A stretch of DNA of 21,148 nt, from contig JAYMTF010001822.1 of assembly GCA_036897485.1 (NCBI GenBank), positions 1 through 21,148 of the forward strand, given 5' to 3'. The DNA is from Pelargonium nanum. Lineage: Eukaryota > Streptophyta > Magnoliopsida > Geraniales > Geraniaceae. Positions 1 to 12,100 of this stretch are shown one piece after another. How positions within the stretch are numbered: the stretch's first letter is position 1; every line of letters begins with the position of its first letter. The notes under the pieces are model-generated. The model saw only the letters and a list, made by a program, of their open reading frames with translations. It was not told where the DNA came from and did not search any database. The position numbers and the translations under genes were made by a program.

Positions 1-190
1 GATAACGCAGTGGTGCAGAAAATAACTTGTGCTTTCCTGGAGAGACTGCAGGTTACAAATCTCTGATTCCCTTGCACCTTTCCAATGTTGTGTGCAATAT
101 TGGTAGGGACGAGACAGCTACTTGCTGATAGGTTTTAGGAGTCGTACTTGTGGCAAAAAAACATGAGCAAAAACGTATTTTTTCGGCGTC
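1..190 (-). other. 3' UTR / downstream flank of FGT1
   Basis: This follows the TGA at 193-191. No AATAAA is present on the minus strand; a TTTGTAA-like plant far-upstream signal lies near 53-59. The transcript may end beyond the window edge. I see no other gene here. Confidence 0.55.
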
Positions 191-3100
191 TCAATCATCG
201 ATGTCTTGAACCCACGCTAAATCTGCAACCACCAGTGTTCAAGCAAATAAAACTTTTGATTAGTTATGGAGGATACCAAATAAATTAAAGTGTAAGAGAT
301 AAAAAGTACTCGTAATTGAAGATTTTACAAGAGAGTTTTAGAAACAGAATGGGAATCAATAATCGGATTGATTCCCATTCCAGTGCCATTTTCATGACCA
401 AAAAGTTTCAATCCGAACGTGAAAATGAGAATCTCATTCGTATTCCCATATTCCATTCCTAAACAAAGATTCTAATCCAAACACTATCTTGATGTTGGGT
501 GTGTGTGTGAGAGAGAGAGGGAGAGTGAGAGACCTTGTAGCACGGCTTCAACAGCTGCATTTGGGACTAAAAGCCCAACAATTCGCTGGTTATCAGTTGT
601 TGTCTCTATACGAACCACACGTACACGCTTATGGCTTTGGCGGGCCTGTGGAAATGGTTACTTCATAGTCAATACATATTAATTATATCAATCTCTGAGC
701 ATCTTGTGTAAAATAAAGAGCTTAATGATCTATGACATAAAGTGAGACTCTTGTCAGCTATCAGCAGTCTACGACATGGACTAGAACTACCCTGTTAGAT
801 ACCATACTACATAATGTCACATAGAGCTGAAAATACAGGTTTCAGGTCAGGTTTTCTCAGGTCCGGGTTAAAAACCCGAACCCAACCCTGCAACCTATAA
901 GCATGGAGTGGTTGGTAGTGGGTTTTACAAAAATGCGCATGTGAGTACGGGTTTGTTCAACCCACATGCAAATTTTCAATGACAAGCCCGACCCAAAAAT
1001 CAAACAGGTCTATTTCATGCAACCGGATATTGAAAAAATGCAGGACAGATTTTGGATGTTCGCGGTTTGGTCCGTTTGGATCCAAATTGCCAGCTCTTAT
1101 GTCACAGAATATATACTCAAGAGTGAAACATATCTAAATGCCGAACTGACATTTTCTGGCTCAAGAATGCATTACAGAATCATTTAGAAATTAGCATATC
1201 ACGATACATGAAGATTAGGTGAAGTTACCTGTTTAGAAAGGGCCTTTTCAATTGTTCCCCAAATAGGAAGAATGAGGCCGCCCAAAACATTTACTTCCTG
1301 CAGTCTTCTGCCAACTGTACAGTAGTTTCCTAGCTTACAATTGGGCCCGTGCATGCACTGCAGTTAAATGTCAAGGTTAAGCTTCGAGGATATGATATAG
1401 CATCAGCGTCAGGGTATGCACACTCATCTAACTTCAATCAATTTGACAGCAAGACAATTAAGATGTATAACACGGATCTTAGATAATTAATAGTTTACAT
1501 GAATATTGTTGGCCCGTAAAGGGGAAAATAATTTTTTTTAGGAATGATTTGAATTGTTTAAATATTAAAATTTGAACTCTTTACAGTTACACCAGCTTTC
1601 AAGTGGTTTTACCTGTTTGGATGACACGTCATATTCATCTTCCCAACCACTCTGAGCTTTCTCTAAGGACGTCAGTTTTCTATATTTGTTTTTAAGCTCC
1701 GAAAGAGGCATTTCCCTGAAGAATGAAGAAAACATGAAGGGTGTTCATGTTAATTTTATGTTAGAACCATCAATAATTTTTTTATATTTAAGTTTGTTAC
1801 CTTATTGACTCCCCAACAGTTGGACGGACTATCTTGAACATTCCAGAAACAACACTGAAACAAAATACAGTAAAATCAGTAAAAACAGCATCCTTAAAAG
1901 ATTAATTTAAGATAATAAATCAACAAGAGGGGGCAGCATCGTCAAAGATAGAGCTGTCAGTTCGGGTTATACGTGTAATATGCGTGTGTTCAAACTTTTT
2001 GGTCATGAGATGAACGGGAATCTCATTCCCATCTTTTTAAATACGAACACTACCTAAATGCCAACTTCATCTTTACATGTCCACTGTTATGATCGGCATA
2101 AAAAGTATAAATCCAAAAAGAAACTTCTATAGGAAATTCCAACTATGATACCTTTCAAATGCTAAGATGAAGTGACGCCTCCCCAACCATTCTCTTCGAG
2201 ATTCATAGAACCCATCATTAGCTGAACCAAGGCCATCCTTTTGCTTTTCATCAAGCACGCTCCTTGCAGACTAACAATGAAAATTTCACCATTATACGCC
2301 TTTTTGATACGAAACATCTCATCCACCCACCCAGTCAAGGAAAAGAAAAACTACCTCCCATGTGGTCCCACGATCCAAAGTGAAAGTAAACAGCATCGTT
2401 GATGCCCCAGACATATGATCAACATGGACGGTCTAGAATAATGGAAGTTAATAAGTTCATAGTGAAAACAGACAGCATTATATTCTGAAATAATATGGAA
2501 GCCGTTATATTTTGTGAAGCAAGTAAGAAATCTAGTAGGATAACCAACCTTTGGAGTTCCTTGTAATTCAATAATGTTAGCTTTCAAATCAACAATCCCC
2601 GAATCAAGATGCCCTTCACTACGTGCATTCTGAACAAGAAGATCTAGGATGCTGACAAACAACTCAAAAAGCCTACACTTGGAAGATAGATAAAATGTCT
2701 TAGGCCCGAATTTAATCCCACTAGCATGTCATTATTTATTTCATAAACCAGACCTATTTTGAATATCAGGTGGCAGCCCTAAGAGCCGATTAAGAAACCT
2801 TCCAACATCATGCATATCAGAATCAACTATACGGCCAGAGAACTTTCCAGAATCTTTTCCAGTACCTAAATCAAATATGGAACTTAAATGTTACAATTAA
2901 ATAATGAAGTCATAGTTAGCAAAATGTGCCTACAGCATGTGAAACCAAAACCTGACCATAGGTCTTGGAGGCAGAAAATTACCTTAAATAATTTTAGAAC
3001 GAACTAAGAGCAGAAACATTATACAACTCAAATGCAACAAGACAGGAATGCCAAAAAGTTAAAAATAAACCCACCAAGTACTGTGTCCCTGACAATTCCA

Positions 3101-6100
3101 ACAGACACAAGAGCAGCTTTTGCCTTGATAATAAATTCTTGGATAGTTTCTGGTTTTTCGGACGAACATCCCGGAGGCACAACTGGCAGAGATTCCTGAA
3201 AACTGAGCACTAGTTATTTCCTAATTTAGTGACTGAAACAATCTGCATATCTAGAGTGAAGAGAGTAAATATGCATATCAAGATAAGACGATATAAACCT
3301 GCTCCATAATTCCTCTATACATCACCATCAATGCTTTCTTTCCATATGCACTATCATAGTTATAAGCACTCAAAGACGGTCCTGCCCTGCAATTCATCCA
3401 AACCATGAAGTGAGGCAAGCTTATGCAATGGGGTCAAGAATAATGTAACAATCCATTTCTACGGAGCTAACTGATAACCAAGTTCCAAAGTGAACCAAAA
3501 TTACCTGCGGTCTCCCTGAGTTAAGGCTCCAAGAGATTCCAACCTCTTAGCAACAATAGATGCAAAACGGCGTTCACCACCAAGATTAGTAAAGAGTAGC
3601 CTGCAAAGCATACAAGAGGATATATCAATCTGGTCCAGCCCAGTAATATAGGAGAAATTCACTATAACGTGATGATCAAAATTTCAAATTTATGAGACAG
3701 ATGGACCATAATGTTATTTCTTTATGTTTCATTAGCTCTATTTCCTCTTGAAATTCACTCTGTTATACACAATGTTCACGAACCTGCCACAATTGGGCAG
3801 CATAGCAAGGAAGGGCATTTGAAGGGGTGAATTAAAGGTTGACAAAGAAGTAACTTTCAGTAAGGAGTATATCCATATAAACCAGTATGTTTACTTGAAG
3901 CAGTAAATTAATTTGATTATGATTTTGACATATGAACCCATCACTAAAATATACAGCCAAAATCACCTATACTCAGGTGCAGAAGCTTGATTTGATCGAT
4001 GAGTTCTTCCAAACTGTTGAATGGCTCGATCAGCACTCCAAGGGAGCTCCAGAGTCAAATGAACCCTTCTTTTCTGTCAAGCAAGATGTTAAAGAGTAGG
4101 TGATGTGCAAAGTACAGTGTGCATAGCAAACATACATATCTGGACGTTTCACTACAAATTAAAATTCACATGTCACAGTATACATGTACACATAGGAATG
4201 TCAAACTCTTGATAATGTTAAACTAAGCTATCAGACATAAAACATTTTACAAAACAAGACAGACCTGGTTTACTGCTCTTCTATCTGCCTGCAAGGAAAC
4301 ACCGGCTGATCCAGCTTCAGATATTATAGCAACAAACTTCTTCCCATCCATAAAGAGCTGTTTTTCATTCATATTAACCATCTCCATTGCAACATCCTTT
4401 CTAAAACAAGGTAAAAAAATAGCAATTCAGTTACTGCAAAATAAAAATATACAATTAGTGAATAGGAAAAGAATACCCAAACTCACGTATTCCGTGCCTG
4501 ATAAGTAACACCTTTTCCACCAGATGCCCTCACAAGCATACCACGCCTCCCCGTCATTTCAGCCACTTTATCAGGACCTCCAAGCTGCATAAATACTAAA
4601 TTGTTAATCAAAAGAGAATAACTCCAGATGCAGCTTTAGCTATATTTATCACCATTTAAACAGATTGTTACCAACCTACTATCACAAAATAACCAGAGAA
4701 CTTCAAAATGATCCTTAATGAAGCACATGCATCAAACAAAACAGTGCATTATATAAATTACTATGGGATCTCACAGATTAAAACATTCAATTTGACCAGG
4801 TACAAAATCAGCAGTGAGCATTAGGCTTGAAAACTATCCAACAGATAAAACAAAAGAGAAAAGGCAACAAATAATCTTTAGCTCACTAAAATATAACTTT
4901 TATCTTTACACATGATGCCAACCCAAAGTTGGCAAATGAAAAACTTATTCTGGCAAACCTTCAGTCAAAAGAGCATATTGGAAAAAGGAACAAGCCATAG
5001 CAATTGTACTACACATCATATGATTATGGATAGCATACCTGATCAATCAAGTCATCCAAAGGATTGTTTGGAAGATCCAAAGAACGAATTATCTCCAAGA
5101 TTTTTGACTTGCGCTCCACGGCTGCTTCATACCTGTATCAGATTCATAACACATTATTATTACTTACAAAAACCAATAATACAACCACACTGCAAAGATA
5201 ACCAAGATGCTACTTGATAGGAAAATAACAACCAAAAGGGGAAGGGAAAGAACAGTTTCTGAAATGTACAACCTTTTCAATAGCTCTGCTAAATAAGCAT
5301 GCCGTGCTTGTAGATATTCCTCTGTCCTTTCCTGGCAAGAATGGCATGACCATTCTTCAGATACTAAATCGACCATAGGTGGGACTAAACATGCAGGGTG
5401 AACCAGCTTGGCACAACAAGAACATTGGAGCAATTTTTTTCTTCCCTGCAAGGAAGATGTGTTGATTAGTACTACTGCCCCAGGCATTCGAGCAATAAAA
5501 ACTTGTCAAATAAAAATACCTCTTCAGTATTGCAAATGTCACATATCTGAAACTCATCATCGTCAGATTCAGTAGATCCATGAGCAGAGTCCGCTAAATA
5601 GATTGAAAAAGAAAAAGAAAAAAAAACTCTAAAGTCAACCACTTCAGCAGTTCATAGATTGCACCACGCTGTATGCTAAGATAATGCAACACATTTAAAG
5701 CAGCAATGCACAAAAAGCATACAAAAGAATAAGGTAACTAATTTCAACTTATGTTATAAGAAAAAAGGATCCAGAGGCAGTAGTCAAAATGAGATCCAGA
5801 TCAAAAGCCACAAGACAACATCAACGATTTCATACATCAAAAAGTGAGAAAATCCGATAAGCTTGTAAGAGTGTAAGTAAAGATGATCATAGAGTCACAA
5901 TTTGAAAACACGGTACTATGGTAGGAAGACAATATTTGCATCAACATATTCATGCAACAGATCAATAACCATCCAGGATGAAGAAACTCACATTCAGATT
6001 CTTCATCACTTTCACAATCACTTGGAGGTTGCCATTTAGCAACTTTCCTAACTCTTCCTTTGAAAGACACACCTGGAGTAGCAGAGTGCCTCTTCCGCTG

Positions 6101-9100
6101 GAGTTCCTTTACACTTTCCTCTCCTAAAGATATACAAGAGGAAATACTAAGCAGGAATATAAATGAACAAACAAACAAGTAATTATACCGCAGATATACC
6201 TGGGAGAGATTCAGGCTTTTCAGGCAGAGGGTAATTTTCTTCCACAAATTTCAGCAACAGCTCTCGAGGCCCAGATATAAAGTCATCAAGTTCAAGACCC
6301 TATTCATGACGTAGAACAAGGTTCAAAAGAAACACTTAACAATGCAATCTAAATAGATTTGAACAGGAAATGCAAGCGCTAGAAAATTAGAAATACACAC
6401 ATATTTGTTCACAGCTTCCTCAGTCCGTGCCTCTCCAGTGCTCTGAAGTCCAATGACAACACACTTATCTTCCAACAATGCTTGCTTAGCTAGTCTTACA
6501 GTAGCAGGCACTTTAGCTGACATACATATGTGTCTAAAGAAACGCTACAATAGCACATGGAAACAACAAATTGCAATAAATGAATGAACAGAAAACATGT
6601 ACATATATACATATGAAACAGCAAACATCTAGGCAGTGCATATACCCCCACCAAGCAACACATTTACCTGATGGCTTGCCCAATATAATCGCCAAAGATG
6701 AGAATTAGGTTTTTCATTAGTAAGAAAGGCACTTGCTGATAGCAGTTCCACTCGCAACTCTGCCCAGAATTCTGCTGCTTTTTTATACATTTCCTAAATA
6801 TATAGATGCAGAATTTTTCACAATTTAATACATAGGAAAGGAAAGTAAAAAGATAAACCCTTTATTGGAGACATCCAATGGGAACTTACTAGGTCTACAA
6901 TGGGGCATCATTGGAAGAAAAATCAACATAAAAATGTAAATACTTCAACCAACTTAATATGTGCCAGACAATAACTCCAAAGTCCAAAGTTCTACTAGAA
7001 ACGTGATTTTTTTTCTCTTTCAATTTCATTCATAATATGACAACTCCCACAACTAAGGTCAGTATCTTTAACTGCAAACAGAGCCAGAGTTGATGTGGAT
7101 GCAACCCAAGTTAAGCGAAGGTCACTATCCTTTACCAGTGCTTCATTTGGGCCCATAAGAGTGAATATTTAAATCAGGAAAAGTCACTATTCAAATGGGA
7201 GGCTATGGCTTCTGAACCAGCTGTTGAGGCTGTGCACAGTGTAGAATTAATTCCATTGATATGCTACTATCTTCATTTGTTGTTGAATATGTGCTGCATA
7301 TAAATGTCATACGTGGGAATAAAAAAGAACTAGCAGAAATCATAGAGTAAAAACAAGCCAGCTATTCAAACAATAACACACATATTACTCCATCCATAAG
7401 GGCAAGATTGGATATATAACCAAAAAAGACACGGAACAAGCAAACAATATAAATTTTTTATGATGGCATTGATATCACGAACCAAAACCAATAAACTGAC
7501 ATTTTTCAATTATGAATAGCAAACTTCACAACTCGACCATTTGTTTCTGTGCCTCAAACAAAGTAATTGAGTGTTACATACCATCATATTTGGTTCTAGT
7601 GGAGCTTCAATAACATCAAACTCAGCACCTTTGTAGCTAAGAGTGCGACATACATACATCCCCCTGAAAAGTGAGAACAATGTTGTGAGGTACATAAATA
7701 TATATCACAACAAAACAATTCAATTGTGCGCATCTGTCTTATATATGCCTTATAACCTTGCTTTCATGTCCATGGCAACAAGTTCCAGTGCCCCAACACC
7801 CCCTTTATCAAGAGCACCTGCAAGTAAAATTTGTAAGTAAAGTTAGGACACCCAGCTAAAAACTGATCCACAATAACATTTGTTTGGTAAATATCGAATA
7901 TTTTTACTAATCAAGTGGCCACATCTCTATGACGAGAGATCCACGTACTCAAGAACTCAACTGTTTTTTAATTTAAAAAAGGCATATGTTAATCATGTCA
8001 CATATTCAACCGAGATCAAGAAAATCAGAGGTTTTACAATACCAAGGATGGTTCAAGGGGTTAATTATTAAAGAAAGGGGGAAAAATCTCAAGGACTGAA
8101 CTGAATTGATTTTGGATGATTTCACGGTTTTTTGTTTTTGGCCTTTTTATTGAGTAATCACATTACTACTTGAACAGAAAGTAGTGAGAATGGGAAGAGT
8201 GAAAATATAAGCCATATGTAGAGAAAATAGTGGAAGAAAAAAATCAAACCTAGAAAATCACGGAACTCAGAGAAAGATGTTCCAGGTCCCCAAAGACCAA
8301 GTCGGATCATATAACCCATGTTGCGTGGCTCAGATGCACCAGTTGCAGAGCAATAAATAACACGAGCTTCCGGAAGTCGAGCCTGTATATATAAGAGAGT
8401 GGATATTAATAACTAAAAGTTAGCCTGTAAAGCCAATCTCTGAAATTGTGCTACTGCAAGTTGCAAAGTTAACCCAATTTAATTGCACCAGTTGCATTGC
8501 ATATATTTGTCTTTTCTTTGTTCGTTTTTTTGTTTGTTTATTTGCAAACGAAAGTAATATTATTTTAGCAAATTGGTATTATTCATGAAAGGACAGTTAT
8601 TGCCACCAAGATGAGATTTTTATGAGAGCTTTTTCTCCAAAAATGAGATGAACTTTACCACACACACAAAAAAATCCATCTAAGCCAGATTGAAGGCACT
8701 TTTTAATTAACAATGCCCCAACTGAAGCCATAAACAGATGAAAAATGGCCATGGTGAAAATTGCTTGACTATCAAGGTAAAAAATGATGACAAGATTAAA
8801 AACACAAGGAGTAAGTAATAGTCAAGATTAAAAACACAAGGAGTAAGTAATAGTCAAGATTTATTTTCAGCTTGTTTAGAGTTTAGGTACAAGGCCAAAC
8901 CTGAATGTCAAGAACTGCTTCGCCTGTTCGTGTGGGTTGACTTCCAGCTTCGGGCACTAAATTTTTGGCTTTATGGCACTACATTGAAGCCATTAACCCT
9001 CGTTATATGAAAGTAGAAGAATATATTTCATTAACAATTAAAGCCTTTAGAAGGCACAAGGCACATAATGAAGTATTGCCAAAGGAACAGAACAGTACCT

Positions 9101-12100
9101 CATCAAATATGAGAAGACCATCATATCCAGATCCACACCACTGCACAAGCTGCTGAATACGAGAACGACCTCTCTCTGAAGATGCTATAAGGCTACTGTA
9201 TGTCGAAAAAACAACTCCCTCCTTCACCCCAACAGATTTTGAATCAAGCTTAGAATAAGGCAGCTTATTTAAAGCATGAACTGCAAACAAAATGAATATA
9301 TGATATTGTTATTATTTACAATGCCCATAGGATTGGCCATACAAAAAAGACTCTTAAGCCTACTCTTGAAGTGCTCAATTTGGGAGCCCAAAACAAAATA
9401 TAAACAGCTCATGTCATTATGCCATGATCTAACAGCACCCAACACTTTTTCTCTTTTCCTAGTAGAATCAAACTAAATGATGGAGCAATCCTTTTATACC
9501 AACAATAATAGCAAGGCTTAATTAACCAGAAGAGACCATCTCTCAGTAAGTTGAATAAATCCGGTTCAATAAAACTAGAAGGTGGCAGATCCACAGATAA
9601 TAAGAACAATGAAAGATTAGTAAATAGATAAGGTTAATTAACTTATTCAAAATTATGATCTAAATACTAAGAACAATAATAAAAATAATATCAAATGGAT
9701 TAGCGTATTGGGCATATTTCTGTTGATGAGTGTGAGTGACAACATTCAATCCAAACTCCAATACTTAAGCAAATATATTGATCTTCAAATAGATGACTAT
9801 AATGAATGGTTAATACAAATATCATCCAGCATATACCGAGAGTCACGTGTGTCTAACATTTTTTTTAAGACAAGTGAGATAGGTCATTATGTTGAGTTTC
9901 AAATCCAGAGTCTGATTCTTACCTTCAACACATGTTGCACCTACATCATCCAAGTCTCTTCTGGCATCAAACTTTAAGTCTGAACCAACAGATATCCACC
10001 TGTCAAATAATTGAAAACAAGGTTTAGGCATTACACTCAGCAACAAATGAAGTTAACATACATTAACTAAAATGAAACCAAGCTGAGACAAAAGTATGCT
10101 ACACAGATATTGCTGCATGCAGACATTGGAACCTAAACTCTTAATATGTTTTCCTTTCAATTTTTTTTTCAGTGCATACTTACAGTGCTTTCCTTCTCCC
10201 ATGATGCCAATTCTCCCATATTAACCCTGCCATTGTTCGACCTTTACCCACACCAGCTCCATCTCCAACAAAAAAACCTGCCCTGGAACCGCTTGGAAGG
10301 TGCTGAAGGTGTCTCTGAAATGGAAATCAGACATTTTTGTACATGTTAAGGAGCATATGAGGGAGGAAGGAAGTAACCATAAGTTCTTTCATTAAAGGAA
10401 ACCTGAGAAGCATAGACCAATGTCTCAATCTGCAAGCAGGACAAAGCCTTAGAACTTTCTAACTCATCTTTGATTTTCAGATTGTAAGTCGGCTCAGGTG
10501 GCTGCACAGCAGATAATGAAGAGGTCTCCACAATAGGATCTGGATGAGGGGGTCCAATAGATAGTTTAGGAGGGTACTGCATAAGAGACCCAAGGAACCA
10601 ACAGTTATGAGATTAAAAAATGCCCAAGGAGTACTAATGATTCGCAAAGGCATCAAACAACTCAAGGAATCAACAGTTATGAGATTAAAAAATGCCCAAG
10701 GAATACTAATTGTGAAGCCTTAAGAAACAATACACTCACATAGTCAGTAAAAGTTTCTCCTGCCATGCCACCTTCATCTTCTTCTCGCTCCACTTCAATG
10801 GCTACCTGAGAGGTAGTGAGGGAAAAAGAATCATAGTGAGTAAGCTGACTGGCATAGAGTACAGTAAAAATATTGCTCGCAAACACATCCAAAGAGTCAT
10901 CTAATAAGAGGTTTGCAGAATTTTTGGATCTTTAACCTATTATATATCTTGTAACCAAAAAATATAAATGCAAGTAAAACCAAAAAGAGCTTCATCTAGC
11001 TAGAGCATCATCAACCTCTACTTATGTCCAAATTCCAAAAAGAAACCCACCCTGTGCAACCCCTTAAGGCCTGTCACTCTGTAATTTTTTATATAGTATA
11101 ATAATTCATCATTTCAAGAGACAGAAACATAACATCGACATTAGCTGATATGTGGAAGTTGAAACTCAAGTTAGGAGAGATCAGATACAAATTATATCAT
11201 TCATTAGCTCTGACCAAAATGCTACCAATAACACATTACGATTCCTATATGACTCAATGTTACTATGCATAAAGTGACATCAAAGGAACATTTCACCTGT
11301 GAGATTATCAGTTGTATTCTGGTGAAAGTTCCAAGTCAAGCGACATACTGTCAAATTTTAAATTTTGCAATCACACAATTTACAAGTGGTCGTGTAAACC
11401 TAACATTGTTGAGGTTAAATTTTGACATGATTTTTGACTTCTAGGTACAACTTTTTGCTTTGTAGTACAATGATAGCATGTCTTTCCTTTGAGCTTAACG
11501 ACTCTAGTTTTACTGTTATGGTGTAGCAAGGCTAGAATTAGTGCTAGAGGTAGCAATGTTACAGTTCGCGGTGGTTCAACTAGTAAAACCTATTCACTTC
11601 ATCTCATAGACCGGGATCAAATGCCCTCTTTATCACAACTAGGGGTTTATGAGTTGACAAATGTTATCATGCTTGTGTAACCGAAAAAGAAGCAGAAGAG
11701 TGACAGGTGGTAGTAAAATCACAATTTCATCGTATATTTTATGGTTTCTTCAGTGATCCAGTTAAAATATTCAGCCTCTGCATAAATTTATGTTGCAATG
11801 AGAACTAGCTTAACTGAAATTTCATGAAATTAAATAAATAAGCAGAGAAGGAGAAAGGTAGCAAAGAAGGAAACGAAAACATAATCTCTAATTGAGCTGA
11901 AAGTACAGGAGCGAACTCAATTTAGGTCAAAATTCAAATCATCAAATGTTCATCAAACTCCAAATTCCATCCCTTACGCAAATTTACCAGAGCATCCAGA
12001 TGCAGCTAAACAACATCAGAGCATCGAAAATCAAATTTAGAGAAGTGAGAGAACGATCGGAACCTCGTTGACTTCCTCGGGAGGCGGTCGAGGAGGCAAT

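Larger units (their letters stand above)
223..533 (-). other. FGT1 intron 31, carrying a MITE-like palindrome
   Basis: Intron of 311 nt with canonical borders. Most of it (about 335-490) is an inverted-repeat remnant described separately. A (GT)5(GA)5 run at 499-518 lies beside the donor. No coding or RNA gene is seen. Confidence 0.8.

Noticed and set aside
966-1187. Plus-strand ORF of 73 codons
   Set aside because: Lies in FGT1 intron 30 in degenerate repeat DNA; no domain or supporting context.
4912-5217. Plus-strand ORF of 101 codons
   Set aside because: It overlaps FGT1 exon 17 and its introns in antisense, with no recognisable domain; the minus exon has firm splice borders and family match.
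7005-7140. Possible retroposed tail in FGT1 intron 10
   Set aside because: A T run is present, but I found no flanking duplication and no LINE-like 3' words.
8510-8600. T-rich stretch in FGT1 intron 7 as a transposon end
   Set aside because: T-rich tracts are normal in plant introns and no termini or duplications were found.
9843-9850. CACGTG in FGT1 intron 5 as a G-box promoter
   Set aside because: A single 6-mer inside an intron is expected by chance in 21 kb and no start site is suggested.
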